NCBI GenBank assembly: GCA_034509425.1
Contig: JAVTVJ010000996.1
Span: 248,001 to 312,000, forward strand
Length of the DNA: 64,000 bases
Direction: 5' to 3'
Source of the DNA: Eopsaltria australis
Lineage: Eukaryota; Chordata; Aves; Passeriformes; Petroicidae
Part shown: positions 1 through 11,674 of the stretch, one piece after another
Layout of the letters: each line of letters begins with the position of its first letter
Position numbering within the stretch: position 1 is the stretch's first letter
Made by a program: the position numbers and the translations under genes
The notes under the pieces: generated by a model
Databases searched by the model: none
Seen by the model: the letters and a program-made list of their open reading frames with translations, nothing else
Told to the model about the DNA's origin: nothing

Positions 1-1383
1 GTGTCAATAGGACATGAACCCATCCAGGGATGCTCTGGGCCAGCTCCTGTCTCACTCACTGCTTCAGTGTGGACACCTCAAACCCAAATAGAAATCCTCC
101 CTCTGTTTTCCTCTGGAGCCAGATGTTTGCTGTGTCTCACTTGGAATCCCAGTGGCAGAGCCAAGTGCTGGTCTCTACTCGATTTTAATCACCACTGAGA
201 GGGGGAGGTTCAAATCAATGCACCTTTCAGCTTTGGTAACAGAGAGGCTTTAGATGGAAAATAATGAAATAGCCAGAGCCCTGCAGACTGGAGAGCTGGC
301 AATGTCTGTAAGTTAATTCTGGGAATTTGTTTTCCTAGCACATCTTATTAAGGATTGACAGAACTATTCTCAAGTACCGCACCAAATTCCTCAGAGCTTG
401 CAAACTAAAATTCTTTGGAAAATTTCTACCAGCTCCTATCCATCCACTTAAAATATTTGAAATTGTGCCTTTATTTATTTTAAAATACTGTGATGTCACA
501 AAAGTTTAATTTGGCATTAGGTGAGTAAATTCTGAGGTTAGTTGCTCATTTTCAGCTGACCCTTGTGCTGTCCCATTAACAGGGGTGAAATGCAGGGCTT
601 GCCATGCAATAAATAAGTAGCTGCCCATAAATAGGTGATATTGGTATCAGAATGTAATTTATAAAAACGTACAAAAAATGAGTAAATTATTCTCAATAAG
701 CAAATCCTGAGACTATCCAACTGAGTTTAAAAAAAAAACCAACAAAACCCCACATTTGAACATGCACACTTGTGTTTGGGTTTAGATGGCATCCAGGAGG
801 GCAAAATGCAGATGAACTGCAATTAACCAGCTGTAATGGGCATTGTCTGAATTTTATTTGTTACTGTCTCCAAAGGGATAAGGAAAGCTCATATCATAGT
901 CCTTTAATCATCTCTGCACTGGATATCATTAATATTTGGTTCTACAAATTGATTATAAACACTGTTCCACCTAATGGTTCGGAAAATAAATCATGCATGG
1001 ATAATTTTTTTCATGTGTGATTAAGAGTCAGCAGAGAGTTATATAGAAATAAGGAAGATTATTATTTATTGCTCCTTCTTATATTCCTTATAATGCTTGT
1101 TTTTCATGCATACTTGCTAGATATTTTCTCCTGGGTGAATACTGCATTTATCTGGTTTCCACTTCCTCTGTACTTTTAAAATAGTAGAATTTGTGCATTT
1201 TCTTACCTTCCACATTTTTATATCCTTCCATAGCTGCATTTAACCCATTGAACACCCCAGGGTGTGCCTATGGTTAAATTACCTGTAAGTTTCTTTCAAT
1301 AAAATAAATGAGAGGAGTTAACTCTTGTGTTTAAAATAACAGCATCACTCCATGGAGTAAAGTGGACAGCATGGATAGCTCAG

Positions 1384-1476
1384 AAAGAATAACTGATTTA
1401 AAACTAAAATATAAATACAAAAAACTAAAATATAAATACAAAAAGAATAACTGATTTAAAACGAAATTATAAATGC
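1384..1476. repeat. Nested local tandem duplication
   Basis: A block reading AGAATAACTGATTTAAAAC and then ACTAAAATATAAATACAAA is followed by a second copy of its right part and then a diverged second copy of the whole (from about 1441). This is a simple replication-slippage type duplication in intron sequence. Confidence 0.85.
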
Positions 1477-4400
1477 TAAGGTAGAGAGCAATTATTGCCT
1501 GAAGCAACCTTTAATGAACTTTCAGGGATTCTTGGGGGCAAAAATAGCTTATTTTGTTAATTGCAGCTAATAGCCTGCAGCAGTGAAAGGTCTCTGACCA
1601 CAGTGGTGTGAGCATTACTTGGGACATGGTTGGGAAGTCAGCCAAAAACCCAAACCAGTCATTGCCTTTAGAACAGCAACATCACTGTGCCTGACCTACT
1701 CTGAATTCACAATAACACCCTTCCCATCAGCAGCAGCTGCAGCCGGGGAAGCAAAACTTCCAGCAAAGAAATGATGACATTTGCACAAGCCCATCTCATT
1801 GATAACAAGTCATCACAAACGAGGGAAAATAAAAGGAAATAAAACTGCTGGCAGCTAAGGCATGAAGAATTGAAACAAGGAATAGGCTGATGAATTGTCT
1901 GAGTTGCAAATTCACTCTCAGTGCCTTGCCATTGTAATGAGTGAAATGTGGTTATATTTGACACTTCATTGGATTTGTGTTATCCTAAAAGAAAATACCT
2001 TCTTTTTTCCTGAAGAGTTATGATGTGCTTTTCTCTTGACAGATGAGTTGATTTAGATTTTGAGATGCTTGAAATTATTTTTTAAATTCCCTAAGTGTCT
2101 CTCTCCAACTTCAGATATGCTGTTATTGTAATGAAAGTTGTAATGCTGTATTGTATGGGCCATATTTTCCCTTCAACAGGCTCTCTGGGAATATTATAAA
2201 AAGATTTTTTGTGAGGTATGTCTTGTCTAAATTTAAACCCTTGCATGCTAAGTATTCAGATTGAAATTTTCATGGCCAGGAAGAGGAAAATACAATGTTT
2301 TACTTGTGTTTATAACGTTCTAATAGCAGTTTATTGATTGAGATCTTGTGTTGCCATCCTTTGGAAAAATGACTTGGGAATCGATGAGTTGAAAAACTCC
2401 TCCAAATCTGACCAAGCTTAATGAATGCACAGAAATCTCAGTGTTCCTGTGATTGCTTGGTGGCATCTGGTAGCTCATTATTCCTTCAGAAACTGACCTT
2501 ATCTGAGATGCCATAAATGGATGAACACAAATTCTGCAGAGGCCATAGAGAAACCCAAAGAAATGCAGTGAGAGCTAAATCAGAATGCAGAGCTCAGGCT
2601 GACGTGGGAGACATTTTTGGGTTGATGTTTCTGGAATGAAAAACAAATTCTAATAGTTAAAAGTGAGCTATTTTGGTGAGACTGCAGGAAGAAGTGGAGG
2701 GAAGCAGGACATGTGAATTGACATTTGAACCCTGTATCACAGCTGGCAGAATTACACTTGCAAGACATAATCAGGACCTGAATTTATATAATACATGAAC
2801 AGATGTAAATGTGAAACCCTCATTCTTTATCACAATAATTATATTTTTCTTACACAAATTACAAATAAAAAGGATAAAAATCTTGAAGCCCTAAAAACTA
2901 AAAAAAAAGGTTAAATTCAAGCTGATTTCCTTAGGAACTGACTTTTTTAAAGTAAAAGCATCCTCAGGAAATATAACAAAGGCATAAAGAAGCCATTTAT
3001 TGGAGGAAAAATACATTATATGTAAAAGAAAGAAAGTACTTCAATTAAAGTAAAAATCTTGTTCAGATTTATGTACTTGGTTTTTTGGGATGTGATCTTT
3101 TGTCATAGCTGTGTGGTAAAAGTCCTTCCTCACACGATGTTATGCAGTGATGATGAAAATTATTTGTCTAAAAAAATCTCAGGTTTCACAGTCAACTCTT
3201 CAGAAGGGAACAGGGGCACAGTTTTTAAAAATAATATTTCTGGGTTTGGATTTTTAATAGATCTAGTTAGACATCAGCTTTGGAAGTAACAATTAATACT
3301 CCTTACTTTCTAGGCATTCTATGGTACCCACTCCTGTAAAAAGATATATCAAGAAAAAAATCAAAAAATTATGTTCTGGTAGCTCTGATCTTTCTAATGT
3401 AATATTTTATGAATGTGGATGTACTACTGGAGTCTTAAAAGTCATATTAACTTCAGCTGTTTCATGATATGCATCCCAGGAATTAAATATAATGATCTGC
3501 AAAGATTTCTGTTGCTCTTCCCCAGATAAGTTGTCCTATAAAGTAGCTATTCTTATTCTTGCAAGGCAACAATTTGTTTCATTGATGCCACTACAGCCCC
3601 TGTCTTTAGTTTTTATTTCTGTAAATCTCTGCTGGAGGGTCTTTTTCCCCACCCCAGGAGTCCTTATCTCTCTTGTCATCTCCCACTGTCCCACTGTGCT
3701 GTCTATCCTAAAAATGGGGTAAGAGCCAGTATTTGTCAATCCTTCTGGAAATTAAGTTTCCTTCCACAAAATGACAGTAAGGTACCAGGAAACATTTCCA
3801 AAGTTTGGAGATTTTGTGTACAAAACGACAGGAATGAGGAGGCCAGACAGAGTCTCTCGTTTCTATGGCAACACAATGATGTGTCTGGCTCAGCTATTTT
3901 CTTCTTTTATGATTTTATAGATAACTGGGATCCATCCAGTGAAGTTTAATATAGTCAAAAATAGAATCCTAACCCCCAATCTAATCAGAAACAGCAATGC
4001 AGAAAGGACAATCCAATACAAAAAACCAAAGTACAGGGGAAAAGTCAGCTGTGACTTTTGATAACATGAAGAAAAATACATAAATTTCTCTGGAGCTATG
4101 AAATAGTTCCGAGGGTTCCAGCCCTGCATTTGGCTGATGGTTGGACTGTATTTTATGTCAGCAAATTTCCTGTGCTAAATCCTTCCTTCCTGCTGCATCT
4201 CATTCCTTCACACAGTTGGTGTCCTGTCCTGCAGACCCCAAACCCTCAGGTGATCCCCACCTGTCTGACTTTGGAAGGTTTAGTTGTGTCCCTAAACTCC
4301 TGACAGCTGGATGCAGGAGAAGTTTTTGTTGAATGAACAGATTATCCATTAGCAAACCTAATCAAAGCACATTTGCTGAAAGAGTTTGACTTCAAAATGG

Positions 4401-7400
4401 AAGCTTTCATGTAAAAATTGGATCTAAATGATAAATTGTTTCTTTCATCTTGAAAAAATAAATTCTATTTAGTGTTTTTAAGGTTTCTTTAAATATAAAT
4501 TCTACTTTTTTTCCACTAAGTAGATGTATTTGTTACACCAAACCCAAAAATGTGAGAAGATATATCTCAGAGATAATACATTTTTTAAAAATCCATATAA
4601 AATAATAGGCATTTTTATTTGAGACAGGGTGAGATTGGGCTCAAAGTGCATGTATATATTTGGATAATTAATATAAAACCTTTGATCATATGAATTTCCA
4701 TTTTATTGATACTTCAAGAATTTAACAGGAATGAGTAAACTCAATAACATACACTGCCCTCACATCTTGGTTGCTCCATTTTGATGCCTCTACAGAGCTC
4801 CATTTAAATGAGAAAATAGCTCTCTCTCATTTTTTTTCCCAGACATCAAGACAAAACACTGCTGAGCTGTATTTTAGCAGCTCAAGGCTGCAAATTTCTG
4901 CCTCTCTTGGCATCCATCCCCATTTATTGTAAAGTACCCTGTTACCTGAATCCATGTCACCTGAGTGCCATTTAGAGTTATATACATTTATTAAGTGTTG
5001 ACTTAAAAAACAATTCCAAAACGACATCACACTTATAGAAAAGAATTGTCTTGAGTGTAATGGGCATTACTGAGACCTAGGGAAACTTCATTGTCTGACA
5101 GATGGTCTGACACCCACGTTAAGAAAGTCATAATCCAATCTCAAGGAAAAAAGTTCTAGGTAAGAACATATGTGTTTGTTGGGAAAGAAAAAAAATTGTA
5201 TAGATCATTTTTTTGTCAGAGCAAGCACATATGGCAGTGCCATTTTCTGTCACCGTTTACTTTCTGCTTCAAATTCAAATGTCACTAGGCAAGGAAAAAA
5301 GTTGAGTATTAAAACATAGGAAGGAATTAACTAAGAACAGTCACTGCAAGAATTTATACTCATTGTTCATGGAAATTAATGGCCATCGAGCTAAATCCAA
5401 CTTCCTCATCCCATTCTGTCCTTGCTTTTTTTTTATCTCTACATGTTCCTCCCATTGGTAGTTACAGTTTTATGATTATTTCCCAACCATCTGCTGTCTT
5501 TCCTTGAGCCAAAAATCATTTCCCTTTATAATACAGTGAGTAATCACGTCAGCATCATTTCCATGCAATTCCACGTGTACTCACTAATCCTGCCTCCTCA
5601 TTCCTGTGTAAATACTCACTGAGCAACTGGGACATTTTGCCATTTCAGTTTCTAGTGAGCAGAACTCTGTTTGCAAAATTACAACCTGCCAATTGCTACC
5701 CCTTTGCATTGCTATTAATGAAATGATAATTAAGGGTTTACTCCAGTTCCCATCTCCAGACACTGAGAGGCACGTGCATGTTGGATGGAGAGGGGTGCTG
5801 GAGGAACTGGAATGTGCATTGTGTTAATCAAGGTGCTGGGCATCTTCAGAGGTTACACTGGGACTGGACAAATGCAAAATGCAGTTCCCATCTGAAGGTA
5901 TTTGCAGATTAAATGGTTTTGAGAAGCAAGACAATATTTTAAATTACTTGAAAGGATTTTGAAGGAGTATCCACATTTTTTAGGTATTCCAATCAATAGC
6001 TTCTTCTTATTTTTTGTTAAAATGAGATATTTGCTGTAATCTAATATTCAGAATAAGTTGAATAATTGATAACAAATCAGAGTTCATTGCTAACCAAGTC
6101 ATAAATAGATCTGTGCTGTTTATCTGATGTTGTTAATGGGAGAGGAGAGGATCAGACCTCAGGCTGTGATGGTTCTTGTGCCAAGCTGCAGAACTGCTCT
6201 GCCACTACTGTTTCTCAGGCCAAACAGGGCTTGCAGACCAGCCAGATGAAAAAGGAGACAGGTACAAAGCCACAGTGCTCTTACAAATCCCAGGATTTCC
6301 TTTGTAAACACAGCTGTAATTACTCCAGGCAGACAATTTGTAGCCCCAAAGCTCTTGGGAAAAAAAAAAAGAGAATTTTCCTGAATCCGTCCAGGGACTC
6401 CTGAAACATGGTTTGATTTTAAATGTGATCTAATGTGCAATTGCAAATAATCAAAAATGGGCACAAAGCTCTTCTAAGCAGGAGCAAATGTTGCCAGCAC
6501 AGTGTGGGATAACCACACCTTGTTTGTGACAAACTGCAAAGAATGCACAAAAAAAATCCACAGTTTCAGAAACTGCAGTCCTAATTTGAGGTACCTGAGG
6601 TCTTTTTGCAGTGTAGAAAACCTGTTCACTTTTGTTAATCACATCATTAAGGTATGCCCGTGGATGAATAGAGGTATTTAATCAAATAGCTGATATATTA
6701 ATGAATAAATATATAATTATTACCTACAGTAGCAATCCAGGCATGCTTATAGGACAGTGTGAAAATGCCTGAAGCATGCTTGCACAAAGTCCCTTCCTTT
6801 TGTCATGCTTTTTAAAAACACTCAGATTAATGATATTTTAGAGCAATGTTTGTTCTGATGATTGGTTTAAAAGTCAGTGGTAAAGATATTACCCCCAGTT
6901 CAATATGTGATACCATATCCCTTTTAGCTGGTTACAGCAACATTCTCATTTTAAAAGCTGACACACAGCAAGGTAAGAGGTTGTTATGTAGGGGGTTTTA
7001 TAGTCCAAATCCTAAATATATGAGAAGTTTTCTGGCTTCTTCATTCTTTCCTTATGAAATAAAATAGCCAAACTCTTACTGTCACCTCCTCTTTTTGGTG
7101 CTTAGAGAAACCAACAGCTTGACATTAAAGTGCCTTTCAACTTTTTATATGGATGTCAATCAAATTTCATTGATTCAGTGCTCATGTTATTGGAGATTTC
7201 CTTTCCCTGGCCCTTTTGGGATGTACACATCTTTCAATTACTCATTAGCTAAAATGCTTACCTGCCCTGCATTTAATCAGAACTAAAGGTTCTCCTCTTC
7301 CTCCTCCTCCTGTGCAACCTGAAATTCTGGGTTTGTGTTAAGGTGTTGATCCCTGTGCATGAAACTTTGTTGTCCATGCAGTGATAGTAATTCCCATCAC

Positions 7401-9270
7401 TTCATAAATGGTTTCCTCAGTAATACATCATCTCAATATGCCATCTAATTTGTTCTGTTAGTTGCAGAATTCTAAAAGCATTTTCCATTCTATTTTAGAT
7501 CTTCTTTTTCTTCCTTTCTTTTCTTTGAAGCTATTTCACTTTTCAGGATGTTATGGCTTTAAAGTGTACTCAATAAAACAGATGCTGTGTAGGTGCTGCT
7601 GGTAGGAAGTTCAAGGGTGTGAGGTGTGTTTCCATGCTCACATCATACCTTTTGTATCGATAGCAAAAGGTTCTGAAGATGAGTGAATAGGAGTGTTCAC
7701 CCTGGAAATTGTAGATGTGATGCAGTGCAAGTCTCTAAAAAAAAGTAGGATGCTGCTTTTGCTTACTAGAGGTAGAATGGAAAGTTCTTTCAGTGTTTCT
7801 GAAAATATTGTTTTCATGGTCATGTAATCAGCTAAACTCTTAATTAAAAAAAAATAAATTGTGTTTTCTGATCATTGGGACCACTGAGACTAAAGCAGAG
7901 GCAATGTGGTCCACAGAGCTTTCAACCCTCTGCCTCTGACAGGCATCAGCCTTAGAATAGTTTCTCTGTTTCCACTTTCTTCTTCCTATTTGATAAGGCT
8001 ACTGCATCATCCTGAGCACAAGTGAGATCAGATAAATACAATCAAATAAAACTAGGATCCAGACCCTAAGAATGGGGTAATTACACCTTATTACAGTATT
8101 ATATCTTAATACAATTCTGTGAAAAAATCTGGAGAGGTGTAAGCTATTTCACAACCTTACACTCCACATAGTTATTCAATCTGTGGTACAAATCAGATTT
8201 TCCCACCTTGCATAAAATCTGTAAGACTGCCTGAATGAGCATTTAATTTCAAAAGGGGTACAGTCTCAACCCTGGTCTTATTTGTTGAGCTAGTTAGTAT
8301 CCAAAAGAAAGGAGTGTATGCTCAGGCTGCCTTTTTCTTCTTTTACTTCTAATCCCTTCTTTCACGTTGCTAATCAAATATTAAACCTAAAGTAACCACA
8401 AAGTTTCATTTTGCCTAATATTATTTTTGCTATTTCTATTCAGCAGCTCTACACAGCCACCTTCCTGATGCATGGTCTATTACCTTTCTCATGGACCTCA
8501 AAAACACAACAATATTGATTCAACACTCAAAAATGTCTTGCAGCAAGCTGAGTTTTCTGTTGGTTTGTCAAAGACTTTCTTAACCCCCACCCCCAGCAGT
8601 GATAGCAACTAGGTTGTCACTTAGGGAGAAAACTTGTGAAGCAAAATCATGTTTGTGCCCATTCAGTCTTAAAAGGGGAAAAAAATAAAAAGGAAACCAA
8701 TAAAACCCCACAATTCAAAATACCACATAACACACATACACAGAAACAAGAGGAAAAAAAAGACCATTTTCTTACACTGCTCAGTATATGGCATCCCTAT
8801 AGCTGGAGATCCTAATCCTGGTAACAAAACTAAAATTGGAAAGAAGTAGAGAAAATGGAAAACATTAGGATGCAGGACGCTTACCCCACTCTGTGCTGTG
8901 TGGCAGGAATTGCCAGCAGGCTGCTCAGGCTCACAGTGGAAAAGTACTGTGTGTTTCAGCCAAGAAAAGCAGGGTTCCCCTGCCTCGTGGGGCTCTCAAG
9001 GCTCTCACCTGGCACTTTCCTAATGCTCAGGATCTGCTCTGCAACTCTCGTTTGCCACTGGGTTTAAGGATGTGTTTGTGCAGGGGAAGGAAAAGGGACA
9101 CGTTTGTCCCTTGCAGAAAATTCAGAAGTTATTTACACTTTAGGATTTCCTCTGGGCTTTACCTGTTGTGGAAGAACGCTTTCTAAACTTTAAAAGCCTT
9201 TAAAAGAGAAAAAAGATGATCCAAATTCCTATTTTATCCAAAGTGTTGACAATTAAAAAATGAAAAAAAA

Positions 9271-9368
9271 AGAGGAGAGGAGAGGAGAGGAGAGGAGAGG
9301 AGAGGAGAGGAGAGGAGAGGAGAGGAGAGGAGAGGAGAGGAGAGGAGAGGAGAGGAGAGGAGAGGAGA
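9271..9368 (+). repeat. (AGAGG)n microsatellite, about 20 units
   Basis: A perfect pentanucleotide array of 98 bp in SPON1 intron, preceded by an A-rich run (about 9256-9270). It is all-purine on the + strand with local mirror symmetry. Confidence 0.98.
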
Positions 9369-9602
9369 TGCCTCCATTTGTCCTCTCTGAATTTTCACAT
9401 TTCTATCTTAAAAATACAGTAAAATGACCATAACATTACCTATCTGCCCTAAGAAAGGAGCAGAAGATAGGTAATTTCTGGCAAAGTGCTCTGAACTGTG
9501 AAACTATGGCAGGCTCAAATTTACTGATATTTAACACATCCAAAGTCTTGCAAGTAAAGCAGATCTCACACTGAAGTGTTCCTTAACATGGTTTCAACAT
9601 TG

Positions 9603-9636
9603 ATATAGTTATAATTTAAATATAGCTATAATTTAA
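9603..9636. repeat. 17-bp tandem duplication
   Basis: Two adjacent copies of ATATAGTTATAATTTAA, differing at one position (T/C). Small AT-rich duplication inside the intron. Confidence 0.85.
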
Positions 9637-10779
9637 ATACACACATACTTGTATTAATATCATGATGAATATTATGTTCTGCCATGTCCATATTAGACAG
9701 ATTCTCCATCTAAAGATCAGCTACACAAACACACATCTCTCTGTTATTTTTTCAGTGTATTGCTTACTCTGTTTGAAATATAGTATTCCTATAGGGAATT
9801 CTTAGAAACCCCTATAATGCAGTAAATCCTTTAGCTACTTGAAGTCAGTTAATAGGCTTTTTAAGACTAATCACAGCTCTGTGCTTGACAAATATATCAG
9901 GATACTGCATTCACTGAGTGAAGTTGATACTGCCATTCATTATTTCATGACTTTGCATTAGACAAACTGAAATCAGACTTCTACCTCTAATGAAAAAAAT
10001 AGTCATTTGCATTTCTTTCTGGGAAAGGCAGGATTAATGACATCAAATACTTAGCAACTCTTCTGCTAGGAGCCTTTATTCAATGTAAGATAATTTACAC
10101 AGTAAGAAACAACTTCTAAAGGCTCTGGAACTGAAGTGGCCTGAACATTTTACACATTAGCAAATGCTTCTTAACTTGCCTCTTAAAGGGGAACTAAACA
10201 TGCTAACTTTCAGATATCTTACTTTTGAAAGTTTCAAAAGTAAACACTTCATTGTCTTTGAGCTGTTCTGGTTTTCATAATGTGCTGAGAGTGCTTTGAG
10301 CCAGTAAAAATCCACAAATAAATACCTTTTTATAAGCATTCATAGGATGAATAAACTCCTTATGACTACAGTAGAACAGTGCCTGTGCACTATTATGCAT
10401 GCATGGGCATTATTATTAGCTACCTCACTAAAATAGGAAGGCTAAATAACACTGTTAAAACGTCTCATTTAAAATAATGTGGTCTTTAAATGCTCTGAAC
10501 CAGTGTATGAGATTGAAAAACCCCAAAAAACCTCGACCTGACTCTATTAACCCAAGTCCTGTAGCTGAAGAAAACTTGGTTTGGCATCAGATCAGTATTT
10601 AAACCAGAACTACCAAAATAATATTTTAAATAACTCTGCATTCGTTGTTGCTCACAACAAAAACTCCTCGAAGGGTTCCAGCTCTTCATCTGCGAACAGA
10701 AGCGTCCGGTCACGGCTGATCTTGCTGCCATTTGGGAGGAATGTGGAAGCTGCTGTCAGCATGGCACAGCAGTGTGAGA

Positions 10780-10980
10780 TTCCTTCCTTCCTTCCTTCCT
10801 TCCTTCCTTCCTTCCTTCCTTCCTTCCTTCCTTCCTTCCTTCCTTCCTTCCTTCCTTCCTTCCTTCCTTCCTTCCTTCCTTCCTTCCTTCCTTCCTTCCT
10901 TCCTTCCTTCCTTCCTTCCTTCCTTCCTTCCTTCCTTCCTTCCTTCCTTCCTTCCTTCCTTCCTTCCTTCCCTCCTTCCC
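10780..10980 (+). repeat. (TTCC)n microsatellite, about 48 perfect units
   Basis: An uninterrupted TTCC array runs from 10780 to about 10971 and then degrades to CCCTCCTTCCCC. It lies 490 bp upstream of a SPON1 exon acceptor. Open frames through it in all registers (Ser-Phe-Leu-Pro or Lys-Glu-Gly-Arg repeats) are by-products of a stop-free tetranucleotide and not genes. Confidence 0.99.
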
Positions 10981-11278
10981 CAGGGAGCACGGGCAGAGGC
11001 GGGGGAACAGAGGCATTCTCACATCCCCTGGCAGAGATCTGCCAAAGTCTTAGCTGAACCCTCTGGGACTGGCACTGACCACCCATCTCCCACTTGCATG
11101 AGCACTGAAACTCTATTAATGAATCCTTTTCTGCACGCACAGTAGCACTTCCAAGAACTTTTGGAGTTAGAACTCCTATTAGCTTTGGGGGCAGGGGTAA
11201 AAAGTAACCCAGCAATCAAGGCCAAGGGCGTTTCTCTTGCTATTTTAGCCCTAACTTTTGCAAGTGTTTTGACAGATG

Positions 11279-11331
11279 TTATTATTATTATTACTATTAT
11301 TATTATTATCATCATCATCATCATCGTCGTC
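11279..11331 (+). repeat. Compound (ATT)n-(ATC)n-(GTC)n microsatellite
   Basis: About eleven ATT-type units with one ACT interruption change into a run of ATC units and then GTCGTC. The gradation looks like successive point changes spreading within one trinucleotide array. Confidence 0.95.
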
Positions 11332-11472
11332 CCACTAAGGTATAAGCACCCTGTATCTCTCTCACCTATTAAAGAGCAAACCCCCCTTGAGTGATGCTGA
11401 AGCTTTCTGGATACAATTCCCTCTGGCAGCAAACCTGGCTCCGTTATTAACACTCTTCCTCCGGATTTGCAG

Positions 11473-11674
11473 GAGAGCTGCTCCCTCTGCTGAGTTTTCC
11501 GTGGATCGCCACCGGCACCTGATGTCCTTCCTCACCATGCTGGGTCCCAGCCCCGACTGGAACGTGGGGCTCTCTGCCGAGGATCTCTGCACCAAGGACT
11601 GCGGCTGGGTGCAGAAAGTCGTGCAGGATTTAATCCCCTGGGATGCTGGCACGGACAGTGGCGTCACCTATGAG
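11473..11674 (+). CDS. SPON1: SPON1 exon: Spondin_N domain, C-terminal segment
   Basis: This 202-bp exon starts with the third base of a codon and ends on a complete codon (GAG|GTACAG donor). It encodes 67 full codons beginning RAAPSAEFSVDR, with the strongly conserved Spondin-domain block SFLTMLGPSPDWNVGLS in the middle and VQKVVQDLIPWDAGTDSG near the end. In the family this domain is a beta-sandwich that binds APP. The Asp and Trp of the PSPDW motif are among its most conserved residues. The residue after LTM is Leu where I recall Met in human, which is conservative. The upstream neighbour is a long intron rich in simple repeats, and the next exon lies 852 bp downstream. Confidence 0.97.

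Larger units (their letters stand above)
1..11472 (+). other. SPON1: SPON1 intron (3' part), no coding exon seen
   Basis: This stretch precedes the first recognisable coding exon and ends in a normal acceptor, TTTGCAG at 11466-11472. I looked for the preceding F-spondin exon, whose Spondin-domain segment ends in a tryptophan- and proline-containing stretch just before the RAAPSAEF motif, and did not find it, so that exon lies upstream of the window. The sequence is AT-rich and apparently non-repetitive apart from two long polypurine/polypyrimidine microsatellites (9271-9368, 10780-10980), a compound trinucleotide repeat (11279-11331) and small local duplications (1384-1476, 9603-9636). The open frames in it are short and match nothing I recognise. 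That this is intron is inferred from the exon series downstream. Confidence 0.85.

Noticed and set aside
10581..11215. Long open frames of Ser-Phe-Leu-Pro or Lys-Glu-Gly-Arg repeats on both strands
   Set aside because: They are produced by the TTCC microsatellite, which contains no stop codon in any frame.
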